64,000 nt of DNA from Crotalaria pallida (Eukaryota > Streptophyta > Magnoliopsida > Fabales > Fabaceae), in the NCBI GenBank assembly GCA_037953625.1, contig CM075655.1:13720001-13784000 (forward strand), in the 5' to 3' direction. The translations under genes were made by a program, and so were the position numbers. Below, one piece after another: positions 36,801-49,020 of the stretch. Position 1 is the stretch's first letter, and every line of letters starts with the position of its first letter. The notes under the pieces are model-generated. The model was not told where the DNA came from. It worked only from the letters and a program-made list of their open reading frames with translations, and did no database searches.

Positions 36801-39800
36801 ATTCATTTTTCAACTAAAAGATTTAAACATAAACAAATTATAATTTTAACGTAAGCAAAATTATAATCACAAATAAAAATTATTATATTTTAATTTTAAT
36901 AGTTATATGAAACAAGCATTAACTATGGATAGTCTTCGTTCATATAGAGTATAGTAAGAATTTTTATTCGGGTCTTATTAATTAGTGTCATTTAAGCAAT
37001 TCATAAAAAACAATTTTTCATTGAAAATATACACATAAAACTTATCAATTTATTAAATATAACATTTTTCAATAATATTTTACTTTTTTTATATTTTAAA
37101 GAGTACATTAATGACACTCATTAACATTTTCCTTTTTATTTATGACACGCATTTTAAGAAAACATTTAATTAGAGGCACAGTGTATATTGTGGTCCTTCA
37201 ACTAGTGAAAAGAACAGTAGAGACTATGAAAGTTGTAAGGGGGGAACAGAGTCCTTTCCTGGTACCTAATACCTACGTTAATAGTTGGAGTAAATATGTC
37301 TCGTGGGGTTGTGCTGGTACTTCTGGGCTTCTGGCCTGTGAGTTCTAACCACCAGGCATAGGCTTTAATTGGGACCTAAATGGTAATCATCCTTTGCCAT
37401 TTGTGGTAACACAAGGGCCCTTCCAACATGGATGTGTTCAAAGGGTTGAAATTAAACCAGATATCCCATATCTTATGTCATGCAATGTACCAAAGTATGA
37501 GTAAGCTGTAATTTTGGTCCCTGAATTTATACAGCACTTTCACTTTAGTCTCTGAAATTAGCAAAAATGCTTTTATGTCTCTGACTTTGTAAAAAATCAT
37601 TCACATTAGTCCATGTCCCTAACCCCCGTCAATAAACATTAACGGATGAGTGATAACGTGGCTGACTGGGGGCCTTAAACGATGTCGTTTTTGCGTCTCA
37701 TTCACTTATAACGGAGTAAACTGTCACGTTAGTCTTATCTGCTGCACTAGTGCCATGTTCAGTTGCACCGGTCCCATATTCAGTTGCATAAGTGTCATGT
37801 TTTGAATTGTGCATATTTTGAAATGTACAGCTTCAAAACATGGGACTAGTGCAACTGATAGGATTAACGGAACAGTTTACTTCGTTATAAATGCCACGAA
37901 GACACAAAAACGATGTCGTTTAAGGCCTCAGTCAGTCACATCATCATTTTGTTAACGTCCGTTGACGGGGGTTAGGGACAGGGACTAACGTGAATGACTT
38001 TTTACAAAGTCAAGGAGCTAAGAGTATTTTTGTTAATTTCAGAAACTAAAGTGAAAATGCTGTGTAAATTCAGGGACCAAAGTAACAATTTACTCACCAA
38101 AGTATATTATATTGATAAAACAAATTATAAAATTTTAAATTTCAAATCAAATTTATATTAGTCAATCACAAAATTTGAATATATGAAGTAACAAAAGGTG
38201 TTGACGGTTGGACTACACATTCATAAAAAACAAGAGAAGGTAGCCTAACCGAATAAAGAAAGAGATATTGATAACCACAAAAGATTAGTGTAAGCTTCAC
38301 GTTACAATCACGTACGCAACAAGCAGGGAATTAATCTCGATTGAATAATGTGTTATACTGATCCTCGTTCGTTTGGATATTCATCAATTTAATTTGATAT
38401 TTTCAAAATTTTAAATTGTTTATGAGACAGTAAAATATGAGTTATATTAATATGTTATGTCAATAACAATAAACTAATAGAATGCAAATAACGTCGTTTT
38501 GAAGAAAAAAAATAATTAATTTTCTGTCAAATTAGTCTCTAAGATTGAGGGCACCAAAAAAAATTAGTTATTAACCTTATGAACAATCATTAATAACAAG
38601 ATTTAATGTGATCCCCATTTTATTACCTTAAAAATTAATTTAAAATTTCGAAAACGTCAAAAATTAATTAATTTGATCAATATTCACATATTACTAATCT
38701 CACTATATTGCTATATCCATATATAGAAGTGTCCAGCACTTGGAGTTGTTGGGACTACTACAATTTTTAATGAAAATGTTTACATTCACTAACCGTCCCA
38801 GGGTCATAATATGAAAAGGACTTAATGATGGCAAGTTATCATTTTTTTAATTTTTTTTTTAAACTGGGTGACAAGTTATAAATAAATTTCCATGTCAAAA
38901 AAAAAAAGTTATAAATAAATTTACATAAATTGGAAAATTTTAAGAAAATGTCTATCCATTTACTAAGTCCAAAATTTTTTGATTTGTCTAGCTGTACTCT
39001 TGCTGAGAGATATATTATCTTTATTTTTTTATTGGTATATAAATAAAGATTTTTTTTAATCTCAATTCTAACATTAAAGTGTACATATTTTTGAAAACAC
39101 AAAAAAATAATTTTTTATTTTTTGAATATATCATTTCTCAATGAAAATGATCTACATTTGAGTTTTGAAAACCTTATAAATAAAATAAACATTTTCAGAA
39201 ATATTCAATTATTTTATGACGACAAAAATTAAACAAACAGGGCCCTAAATTTCAGGTTGGTTTTTGTTATTACAAAAAAGGAAAACACTTAAAAACAAAT
39301 ATTCCAAGAGTACTACTCCTAATAAGTTCTGTATTAAAAAAAATAAATAAATTGATAATTTTAGGCCTAAATGAGTTTGGGTGTTTCATGATCAAACCAA
39401 AACATGGTTGAGTGGGCGTACGTACACATGTTGATCAATAAGACTTCCAGAATTTATTTACACTTTTGAAAAAAAAAAGGCATTTCCAAAAAATTTCCCA
39501 ATAAAGGACTTAGATTAACTGAAAATTATTATAATTATACAAAGATCTATTTTCACAAGAGTTTGATGACTCAATCACCGAACTCTCTCTGCTTTAGAAA
39601 CTAAGTTAATTATAAGGTTATAAATTAAATTATAATCACTATACTACTCCATTGGAGGTTCCATGCACAAGTGACAAGACTCCATGTTTATAGTATGCCC
39701 TAACTCATCAGTAGTATTCAACAATGAGATACACTTTTCTCATTTCTTTAATCAAAGATCAAAACAGGGAGGGGATACTGCTCTTCCTCCATTCAGATAT

Positions 39801-42800
39801 GGAGTTTGGAAGGAGCATGTGCTAATGTTTTTAGGATATTGTTTAAGCAAATAAAAATAGTTGTTCTATTTTGAAAATAATAAGTTTAATATTTTAATTT
39901 AAAAATTGTAAAATTTAGTTTTCTAATACTACTTATTTATCCATTTTGTATTTCTTAACAAATATCCTAGAAATTAAACATTTGTTAGCACATCCAAATC
40001 TTAATAGCAACTTATAGAAATTGTTGAGTAATTGCTTTAGTGGCTAGGAATTTCATATAAATTCTTCAGGGGCAGGGTTCAACTCTCGGCTTGGGATACT
40101 ATTTTACTTAAGTTTATTTTTCTTTCAAAAATGAAGGAAACATGACAATGATAGCAATAATATTTGGCTAATTGTGATGTGTATGTAATGGTCTTTTGCA
40201 CAAAATATTTATATTTAAGAAATATTTAATCAGTCCTCACCTAGGGATGTGGGAAAAATGCTTATTTTTAAGAAGAAAAGCAATTTTTCAAATTTACGCT
40301 TGAAAGCCAAATAAAAAAGATTATTTTATATGAAAAAAGCTTTTTATGAAAAATAACCGTATATTTGCAATAATAATCTATACCAAACACACTTTTAATC
40401 TTAAATTTTTGGTAAATTAAAACAATAATAACTGAAAAAATAAAAGAAAATGTGTCTTAGATTATCACAATTTGCTCATTTTTTTTTTCGAATTTTAATA
40501 TAAAAGTTTCACAATTTTGCATAAGACACACATTTGTATTCAAATTTTATTGTAAAAAATTTTGCTTCGTTAATTTCTTTTAACAAAATAGGAACTTAAT
40601 TTTTTTTAATGCAGGACCCACAAATAAAATATCCGAACTGGCCATACTTCTATCTCTTTTTCACGTCCCATTTTCATGTACCAACTTACTACACTTCTAA
40701 AAAGAGAATTAAAATAATTTTTGGATATACAATTATTAGGACTAGAATGTATTTTGAGATATTTGTCCCTTATTGTGAAAAACAACAAAATGGGACTGGA
40801 ATATAATGTACCAAGCACACTAAACTAAAACTGGTGCTATTATTAGGACTGGAATGTATTTTGAGATAGATACCTTTGCTTAATAACAACACTATTTTCC
40901 AAAAGAAAAATAACGTACTACCTTTTTTTTTTTTTTTTTGTTTCTAACAAAATCACCTTAAAATTTTCCTAACCACACATTTAACTGTCATGCGTCATTA
41001 AATAGTATTAGGTACTTATTTCATTTAGGATTAATTTATAAGTAACACATGTTATATGTATTTATTGTGTTAGTAGGATTTTACATTGATTTTGTTAAAA
41101 GAATAAAAGATAGTATATTATTGCTCCTTTCAAATTTTTTATTTATTTTTTTCATATGGCAGAAATATTTTGACATGTATCATTCAGTTTTAATCATAAA
41201 AACTACGTAATTTATTGGGCATACCATTAGCATGTCGAAACATACAAATAAGTTACGTACTATCCAAGACAGAAAAGCAAATGAAAGCAACACATTGTAT
41301 TTTTGTGGCAGTGAAAGCAACACTTACTAATGTCGAAAATAACATGAAGAAGGAAAGAGAGAGAGAGGAGACCAAACAGATCAGAAGAGAATAAATAAAC
41401 TACGATTTGTTATTATTAATTGATATAATGATTCCTGGCCTGCTCTTGTTGCAGTATGAAATGAATGAGGGCAAGTTCTTTCGCACAGCACTTGAGCACT
41501 TGTCAAGTGCTGCATCTGTGCATAACTATGCTTTACTTTTACTCTTTGTTTTGGGTGAAAAGTCATTATTGCCCATGGAGTCGCCAATTTTTTTTGCTGA
41601 TATGACGCCCATACTCTGCCGCCGGCAATAGTGGCCATAGACGTAAGACGGTGGTTAGGATGGGAGCGGAGTTGGTCAAATGGCGGTGGGGAAGGGCAAC
41701 ATTGTCATTTTAACTCATTTAATTTTATCTATACTTTTCGTTTTTACACAATTGTCCCGTAAGGAAAATAAATTTGTTTTTAAATAAGATAAATGCTAAT
41801 TGGTAAAAATGGAAATGCATGAAAATGTGTGATTTTTAGTATTTTTCACATATGATAGAATACTCACTTATGTTTAGTTTTCCAATACTAGTAATCTTAA
41901 CAAGTGTTTTAAAAATACTTGTTAACAAGATCCTTTAAATAATTGTTACCTTACATAATTAAGATAATATTTGTTATTATTTTTATAACTTTATTCTCGT
42001 CTAATTAATATGAGAAATAATAATAAGTGAAGAAAAATAATTGATTACGTTAAATACATAAATTGCAAATATAGTAAAATAAGCATTGATATATTTTTTT
42101 TTTTAAAAACATGTTATATATACTTTTTAATTCATGTGTTACAACCTTGGATCATAATTATTTATAAACCAGGGAGTATTATTCTCACAAATTAATCAGC
42201 CGCATAACGAAGAATCAACGGTATGCATGAATGGAGAAGCACTTGCACCAAAGAGAAAAAGAACATGCGATAAAAGAGAGCGTTACCTGAGTGAAGAAGA
42301 CAAGGAGAGTGAGAAGCTTAGCGCTCCTGAAGAACATCTTAAGGAGAGTGAAGTAACTGAGAGACCAAGACTGCATAACTTGTTGGCGTTTGTGAAGAGA
42401 AAGATGAGGGAAGCTGTGGAAGAAGGGGAACTTGGTTGAGAGGCTGGCCATGCCACACAGTATGAATGTGCCTAACCATGTAGAGAGTAGCCATAAGGTC
42501 ATTCTAAACAACCATGTACTTGGGTGTTGCAGTTTCTCACTTATCAAAATCCCCAGCTACAAAATAGTGAAAAAAACAACACAACAACACATATCAGAAC
42601 AATGATAACCAAAATTAATATGGAATAATTGTACTCCACCAAAGTATTTATTTTTTACCCAACCGGTCTCTTTTGTATTTTTCCATTATATTATAAACTT
42701 TAGAGTGACATTTATTATAGTTGTTATGGATGCTGCCGTTGAAATGAACAAACACTGGATAATGATAATAAAATAAGCAATGTTATTTGCACTATAAGAA

Positions 42801-43089
42801 TTTCTCAACTTTTTTTTTAAATAAATAAATTTATCTCCGTCTCTTGTTAACTTTTTCATTTGTTTTAATTCATAAGCATCTCAAAAAAAAAAAGGACAAC
42901 TTTTGTCCATAAATTAAATAAAATCATTTTATGTCCCGTTGCTTTTTCACTCATCAGATTCACTTAACCTGGTATAATGCATCTATAGTTTCAACATCTA
43001 TAATGGAAAACATTATTCAAGATGCAAAAAAGTTTAAATCTTCTCCATAAAGTAGAAGAAAACTTATCATTCTTGAATCACCAAAATTG

Positions 43090-43129
<40 letters not shown>

Positions 43130-43833
43130 ATGACAAATGTTGATAAGTGTCTTTGATGCACTTGTTAAAAAATCGAATACAGTAAAAGCTCTTGGAAAAA
43201 ATATGATTTTTTTAATTCCCGAGACATGAAAAATGCACATTTATAATTGTTGTTTTTCCATTATTAATATCCTTAACAAGTCTCCTGCCGCTTATAGTGC
43301 GAGCTCAGTTGGGTAGAACCGGATGACTCGGATTATGAGTAAATTAAATTCGGGTACCGATTGATGTACACCAAAATAAAATATCTTTTACAAGTGCCCT
43401 AAGAACACTCGTGAACAAAACCATTATAATATATATTATTGTAAGAATAATGGTGGTAAAACTCTAACGAGAAAAGAATAACGAAAGTAGCTAGAGAGTA
43501 CAGTAGTCTTACTCGCTCAGGTGTTCCAGCCATGGAAGCTGAGGTTCGGTAGAAGGCAGCAACAGATTCATCAGAGGACCCAACAACGTTGTTGTCCATG
43601 ATGATGGAAGGTAAGATGGTGTCGCAGATAGCAACCAGGGACTTCATTTGCCTTTGAGACAGAGTGTTTTTCAGAGGTTTCTTTCTCTCTTTCTCTGTTT
43701 CTACATGGACGTCATCACAACCACCACCAACACAAGCACCTAGCTCAACCACAGTGTGAACTTTTACATCGCTCACTCCCAAACTGAAGCTACCACTACT
43801 ACTTCTGCTATTCCTTTCTCCTTTCTCTTCCAT
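28239..43833 (-). CDS. FAO: Long-chain-alcohol oxidase (FAO), three exons with a 12.2-kb intron
   Basis: Exons 43833-43513, 42556-42287 and 30089-28239 on the minus strand join in phase 0 at GT/AG borders to an 813-residue protein. Members of this GMC oxidoreductase family (EC 1.1.3.20) oxidise long-chain fatty alcohols to aldehydes with release of hydrogen peroxide, usually on membranes. Residues 1-107 carry the N-terminal LSQRQMKSLVAICDTILPSI motif; 108-197 hold two hydrophobic segments including TLWLLSTWLGTFILCG. The FAD-binding GSGSGGG is at 308-314, then GGSAINWSAS. The C-terminal GMC part has HQMGSCRMG (His 744) and GVNPMVTVQ (Asn near 787), positions expected for the catalytic pair. 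The frame is open throughout. Intron 2 (30090-42286) is filled with transposons; correct splicing across it is assumed, not shown. Confidence 0.87.
30597..30793 (-). mobile_element. tRNA-derived SINE in FAO intron 2
   Basis: On the minus strand it starts accaacgtgggttggtcaag, with an A-box-like tggtagctcac and a B-box gagttcgagcc (30728-30738), and ends in an A-rich tail (T run at 30600). An 11-base duplication cgcaaatgcta flanks it at 30586-30596 and 30794-30804. A truncated relative lies at 43278-43372. Confidence 0.8.
30804..30842. repeat. (TA)n microsatellite
   Basis: About 19 TA repeats directly next to the SINE target site. Confidence 0.95.
31316..31842. mobile_element. Foldback element in FAO intron 2
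   Basis: Left end tttttagtccctgaacttag is inverted at the right end as ctaagttcaaggactaaaaa. Inner arms match over more than 150 bases around ttaagtggtgatgatatgac and its complement. No clear target duplication. Confidence 0.65.
32160..32399. mobile_element. Short foldback element with 10-bp target duplication
   Basis: Ends gataaaattgtcactttgg and ccaaaatgacaattttgtc are inverted. The 10-base sequence atttataaaa flanks it at 32150-32159 and 32400-32409, a Mutator-type duplication length. 240 bases, no coding. Confidence 0.8.
32410..33559. other. FAO intron 2, unclassified
   Basis: AT-rich. The words gttgtgagcctaactcacaac (32459 area) and acgttgtgagttagactcac (33213 area), plus related tgagtctgtctcatgac copies, suggest remnants of another foldback repeat. 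No gene. Confidence 0.4.
33560..34164. other. Left flank of solo LTR; possible host transposon
   Basis: Starts with a T/C-rich run (33680-33800). A mirrored A/G-rich run lies at 36080-36165, with gagtaaaaaaaa-like words outside each run. This suggests an imperfect inverted-repeat element into which the LTR at 34165 inserted. Weakly supported. Confidence 0.3.
34165..35784 (+). repeat. Solo LTR, Sirevirus-like
   Basis: Starts tgtaagttccattgagaatg and ends ggtttcctca, with the 5-base duplication tggag at 34160-34164 and 35785-35789. It shares the gataatgacaaaagg-type leader and many taatcgatta palindromes with the Sirevirus LTR at 56161. No internal region follows, so recombination between LTRs probably left it. 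The right border rests mainly on the short duplication. Confidence 0.55.
34529..35627. repeat. taatcgatta palindromes in solo LTR, two clusters
   Basis: Starts at 34529, 34549, 34560, 34580 and at 35533, 35544, 35577, 35597, 35618 (last one taattgatta). Most gaps are 11, 20 or 21 bases. Confidence 0.85.
35785..37488. other. FAO intron 2, unclassified
   Basis: Contains the A/G-rich run 36080-36165 noted above. The rest is AT-rich without family resemblance; the short frame near 37142 is not supported as a gene. Confidence 0.4.
37499..38095. mobile_element. MULE-like foldback element with 10-bp target duplication
   Basis: Begins gagtaagctgtaattttgg and ends ccaaagtaacaatttactc. The 10-base accaaagtat is duplicated at 37489-37498 and 38096-38105. 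The arms are inverted over more than 200 bases. 597 bases, no transposase; a small core (37700-37900) is itself partly palindromic. Confidence 0.88.
38106..40019. other. FAO intron 2, AT-rich
   Basis: No element or gene recognised. Confidence 0.4.
40020..40140 (+). mobile_element. Possible tRNA-derived SINE fragment
   Basis: tttagtggctagg resembles an A-box and agggttcaactct, about 40 bases later, resembles a B-box. No target duplication seen. Confidence 0.35.
40141..42286. other. FAO intron 2, AT-rich
   Basis: Contains a direct repeat of attattaggactNgaatgtattttgagata (near 40731 and 40839), a GA run (41356-41368) and a 41407-41640 frame without family resemblance on either strand. No gene supported. 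Confidence 0.4.
42287..42556 (-). CDS. FAO: FAO exon 2: membrane segments
   Basis: 90 codons from LGILISEKLQHPSTW to LLTLLVFFTQ, with acceptor ttttgtag and donor gtaacg. The LSLHKRQQVMQSWSLSYF block is typical of plant FAO and directly precedes exon 3 in the protein. Confidence 0.88.
43090..43124. repeat. (AT)n microsatellite in FAO intron 1
   Basis: About 17 AT repeats. Confidence 0.9.
43278..43372 (+). mobile_element. Truncated SINE, same family as 30597-30793
   Basis: tagtgcgagctcagttggg, aaccggatgactcgg and attcgggtaccgattg match the 3' half of the minus-strand SINE in intron 2. The tRNA-like head is missing. Confidence 0.75.
43513..43833 (-). CDS. FAO: FAO exon 1: N terminus
   Basis: 107 codons from MEEKGERN to SMAGTPER, with donor gtaaga. 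The Met at 43833 is chosen because the frame upstream is only a GA-repeat (Arg-Glu run), best read as 5' UTR. Confidence 0.85.
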
Positions 43834-43850
43834 GTTTGATTTGTTTCTCT

Positions 43851-43875
43851 CCTCTCTCTCTCTCTCCCTCTCCCT

Positions 43876-43914
<39 letters not shown>

Positions 43915-43923
43915 CTTCTCTCT
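43851..43923. repeat. (CT)n/(GA)n tract in FAO 5' UTR
   Basis: Long CT run, reading GA on the coding strand, 20-90 bases upstream of the FAO start codon. Confidence 0.9.
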
Positions 43924-43984
43924 CTTTTCAATGGCAAAAGGTAGATATAGCAGGTTTGAGTGCAAAAGCGTCTGCGTGGGGGAG

Positions 43985-43992
43985 TTTATATA
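43985..43992 (-). promoter_or_regulatory. Putative TATA box of FAO
   Basis: tatataaa on the minus strand, about 150 bases before the start codon, just upstream of the GA tract. Position fits a core promoter. Confidence 0.55.
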
Positions 43993-44387
43993 ATACCCGC
44001 TGCTTCAAGAATTCACGTGTCCTTGCGGGGCTGGTCCTGAATATATAAGGGATCCTAGGATGAAAAAAAATAAAAATCCCAAATTTATCAAAAATTTATT
44101 TTTTATTAAAATTAATTCAAAGAAAAAAATGTTTGGCATCCAATCTCCAAAATATTATCAATATGCATAAAATTCAAGTTGAATGAGTGACATGTCAGAA
44201 TCAAGCACACGATTCAGATCAGACCGGGATGTATACAAGTCGTTTACGAAAAACCAAGTTAAAAAAATTATTCAATAATAAAATTAAACATGAAACAAAT
44301 TTAATTATCATATAAAATTAATGTTAAGTGTCGATTGGAAAAAAAAAAGATTTTTGGGTACATTACGATTAAAAAGAAATAAAATAA
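43993..44387. other. FAO upstream region
   Basis: AT-rich promoter flank without recognisable elements. Confidence 0.4.
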
Positions 44388-44898
44388 AGGCTTATTTATG
44401 CTTTTGGTCCCTAAAAATTTCGCATGTTTTGGTTTTAGTTCCTATAAATTATTTTGACCGGGACTGATCCTTAATTTTTCAAACATTTTGGTTTCGATCC
44501 ACTCCATCATGAAAAAACTGTCATTTGCTGATGTGGCTAGCGGAACACCATATCAGCATTCACGTAGTAGCGTGAGGAAACGTCAAATAAGTGATATGAC
44601 GTGGATGAGATTCATGGACACAAAATGGACTCATACGCAAAATGGTCTCATACGAAGAATTTTGTGTTTATGGACGTGAATCATCCATGTTACAATACTT
44701 ATTCGGCGTTATCTCACATCACATAGCTGTTGGCGTGAGTTTCTGTTAACCACGTCAGCAAATAAGTGATTTTTTTTAATAGATGAGACCAAAACCAAAA
44801 TGTTTGAAATATTAAGGATCAGTCACGGTCAAAATAACTTTTAGAGATTAAAACCAAAACAAGCTAAATTTTAAGAGACCAAAATCATAAATAAACCT
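44388..44898. mobile_element. Foldback element upstream of FAO
   Basis: Left end aggcttatttatgcttttgg is inverted at the right as ccaaaatcataaataaacct. Arms share ggtttNNNtcc and aaggatcagt words. The target duplication is unclear because the flanks are A-rich. Confidence 0.65.
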
Positions 44899-45653
44899 AA
44901 ATAAATATTAAAAAGAAAAGGAAGAATTACTACTAATTAATTATAATAATTGAATAATTTATGGTCAATTCATTGTTTATTCATGTTAAATGAGAATTGT
45001 ATCACAACTTTTGTGGACGATAAAATGCATATGAGGATTAAAGATAATTTTATTTCTTTAGGTTAATGATGATTTTATTTATTACTAGTAAGTATGCCCG
45101 TGCGATGCACGAGTCATTTAATTTGAGATATTAATATTGTGTGAAAAATTGCAATTGACAAAGTATAAGTAACATATTTTGAATTTGTAAAGTATAATGT
45201 TAAATTATTACTTAGCTATTAATTTAAATTATGTCGAGTCAATGTATAGTTTATTTTGTCTTTATATAATGTAAATAAAATGTTTTTTTTAGTTGTATAA
45301 AAATAAACTTTACAATCATAGAAGACAACAATTTTGAGTTTTATATGTAGTTTATACTAAAGAGTTTTTTCAACTAATATTTATGTCATATTGACAGGTT
45401 GAGTAAGGAGTTAAACTTTTAGAGCAAGAGCTACTTCTATTTGATAAGATTGCTCCTTTGTTGAATACTGAATATTCAATTCTCCAAACAAAGTACGATT
45501 CACATGATAATGTATTTAAATATTCAAACTGAACAATGCTAAACGATCACCAAAAAGATAGCAATAAACATTGTCCAATATAACAACCTTGTAAATCAAA
45601 ATTTAAAACCTAAAATTGACGATCCTTCCTTCAAGACATTGCTTCTTTATATA

Positions 45654-45956
45654 CTCCCTCCGTCCCATTATCTTGGTATAAGTCAAACAAGTCAATGAAA
45701 ATAAGGTAATATCTGTTTAATATAATGCATGATTCATTCATTAATTACAAACTGATATTACATAAATTTTCATATCATTACAACTAATACATATTGCAAT
45801 ATTGTTTCCAAACAAAATTTTTAAATGTGTTTTCCTTATTTACTTATCAATCATCGATACAATATATAATCTTAAAGATTTTTCATTTATTTTTTTACTT
45901 TAATATGGGACAAATTTTTTTACATTTTTTTTACCAAGATAATGGGACGGAGGGAG
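45654..45956. mobile_element. Stowaway MITE (Tc1/mariner)
   Basis: Terminal inverted repeats ctccctccgtcccattatct and agataatgggacggagggag with the TA duplication at 45652-45653 and 45957-45958. Length 303 bases. Confidence 0.92.
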
Positions 45957-46789
45957 TACATTTTTCCAACACTAAATCCACTTAAAAATCTGTCACAGTA
46001 AATAGAATAAATAATCGTGAGAAATTATAGTTATTATCAGTAATTATAATTATAGTATTATAATATAATTTGATAATGTGAATGTAAGTTTGAATTATAA
46101 GAATATAGAAATTAAAAAGATTCCAACTTTAAAATTACTTGCCTATATTAGAACTTCATAATTGGAAATAAATATATTGTCTAAAGTATCAAATAACGCA
46201 TCATTATTTTCCACGATTAAAATTACAACATTTTGTATAAATTTTCGCATTTTGTAAAAATTGAATTAATAACATAGTAAATATTTGATTGTCTTATGCT
46301 AATTCATTATACTAAATTGTAGCTCATCTTTAATACTTTTATATATTCGATTTTTCCGTTCTAGCCAAAATTTAATCTTCATAAGGATGCTCTTTTTAAA
46401 TGATTGATACTAATTTTCCTATATTAGAACTTGCATGTATTAGAACTTCTCAAATTACAACATTATATCCGTTTTTTTGTTGTTTAATTCTTAGATGACG
46501 GCTCATTTAGGCATTATTATACATGTTTTTATATCTATATTTAATTCAAATTATTTCTGATTTTTCCGATTTTTCCGTTTTACCAATTTATAAGACATTT
46601 TACCAATTTTCAATGATCTTTAGTTATTTCTTTCTACAAATACTCCTGTTTATTTAACAATTTTTAGATTCTCAATAATATTAATATCGGTAATTTGGAA
46701 AATACATATTAAATGTTCACATTTCCAAGATCATTAATTAAATTAATCATCTTTCTTAATGGTCATAAAATCTGCCCATGAGATCTTAT

Positions 46790-49020
46790 GTACAGGAATA
46801 GATGGAGTATTACTTATTATTATTTTGATTATAATTATTAATATTTTTATTAGTTATAAACATTAGTTTTAGTATTAGCAATTGTGGGACTAAGGTTAAA
46901 TTCGTTGAAAATTTTGAACATTATAAAAGAGAATGAGAAGGTTAAGAAAAGAATATAGAAATATTATAAAATTGCAACTTTAAAATTATTTGCTTATATA
47001 AAAACTTCATCACCGTAAATAAGTTTGATGCTTAAAGTAGCAAATAATTCATGTTTATTTTCCATGCTTAAATTTACATGTATAAATTGACGGGATTTTT
47101 TTTTAAAAAAAATTTACTAAAATATGATGCTTTATATTATGGCAAATCATTATAAGAATATAGAAATTAAAAAGATTAAAACTTTAAAATTACTTGCCTA
47201 TATTAAAATTTCATAATTATAAGTAAGTATATTGTCTAAAGTACTATCATATAACGTATCATTATTTTTCATGATCAAAATTATAACATTGTGTAAATTT
47301 CCGTTTTTTTTAAATTAAATTAATGAGAGAGTAAATTTTTGATTCTGTTATACTAAATCATTATACCAAATTACAACTCATCTTTAATACTTTTATATCC
47401 GTTTTTTCCGTTTTAGCGAGCCAAAATTTATTCTTCATAATGATGCTCTGTGTAAATTGATTGATACCAATTTGCCTATATCAGAACTTGTCCGAATTAG
47501 AACTTTTGAAATTCAACATTATTATATCCGGGTTTTTTTTTCGGGTTATCTATATATTACTAATTTACGGGATTTTATTAAAAAATTTACTAAAATATGA
47601 TGTTTTATATTATGCTAAATCATTATATTAATATAGAAATTAAAAAGATTCCAACATTAAAATTATTTGTCTATATTAAAACTTCATAATTGTAAATAAG
47701 TATATTGTCTAAAGTATCAATTAACGCATCATTATTTTTCACGATCAAAATTACAACATATTGTATAAATTTTCGGTTTTTTTAAAAATTTAAATCAATG
47801 ACGGAGTAAATATTTGATTATATTATGCTAAATCATTATACCAAATTATAGTTCATATTTAATACTTATATATCCGTTTTTTCTGTTATAACTAAAAAAT
47901 TTTCTTCATAATAATGTTCTTTTTAAATGATTGATACCAATTTGCCTATATTAGATTTTGCCAGTATTAAAACATCTCAAATTATAACATTATATCTGTT
48001 TTTTCTGGTTAATTCTTTGATCATAATTATTAATATTCGTATTAGTTATAGAAATTAATTTTAGTATTAGTATTTGTATTATTATTATAATTATATTTTT
48101 AATAATTAAAACTTCATCACTGTAAATAAGTTTGATGCTTAAAATGTTTATTTTCCATGCTTAAATTTACATGTTGTATAAATTGACGGGATTCTTTTTA
48201 AAAAAATTTACTAAAATATGATGCTTTATATTATGGTAAATCATTATAAGAATATAAAAATTAATAAGATTCCAACTTTAAAATTACTTGTCTATATTAA
48301 AACTTCATAATTCTAGGTAAGTATATTGTCTAAAGTACTATCATATAATATATCATTATTTTTCACGATCAAAATTATAACATTGTGTAAATTTCCATTT
48401 TTTTTAAATTGAATTATTGACGGAGTAAATTTTTGATTCTGTTATACTAAATCATTATACCAAATTATAGTTCATATCTTTAATACTTTTATATTTTTTT
48501 TTCCGTTTTAGACAAAATTTATTCTTCATAATGATGCTTTGTGTAAATGATTGATACCAATTTGCCTATATCAGAACTTGCCCAAATTAGAACTTTTGAA
48601 ATTACAACATTATTGTATCCGATTTTTTTTCCGGGTTATCTACATATTACTAATTTACGCGATATTATTAAAAAATTTACTAAAATATGATGTTTTTTAT
48701 ATTATGCTAAATCATTATATTAATATAGAAATTAAAAAAGATTCCAAAGTTAAAAATTATTTGTCTATATTAAAACTTCATAATTGTAAATAAGTATATT
48801 ATTGTCTAAAGTGTCAATTAACGGATCATTATTTTTCACGATCAAAATTATAACATATTGTATAAATTTTAATTTTTTTTAAAAATTGAATTAATGGCGG
48901 AGTAAATATTTGATTATATTATGCTAAATTATTATACCAAATTATTGTTCATCTTTAATACTTATATATCCGTTTTTTTTGCTTTATAGCCAAAATCTAT
49001 TCTTCATAATAATGTTCTTT
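46790..49020. repeat. Diverged long direct repeats inside Helitron
   Basis: The word aatttactaaaatatgatg recurs near 47110, 47588, 48208 and 48675. Each copy is followed by aaattaaaaagatt, then gtatattgtctaaagta, then ttcttcataatNatg, in the same order. Period is about 465-480 bases, with one longer interval where another duplicated piece (47990-48180, like 46810-47100) is included. Copies are clearly diverged. Confidence 0.75.

Noticed and set aside
41381..41638. 85-residue minus-strand ORF in FAO intron 2
   Set aside because: No recognisable family and no splice context; an equally long frame exists on the other strand.
43399..43965. Independent gene with an Arg/Glu repeat N terminus
   Set aside because: The repeat is the GA tract of the 5' UTR; the rest is exon 1 of the oxidase.
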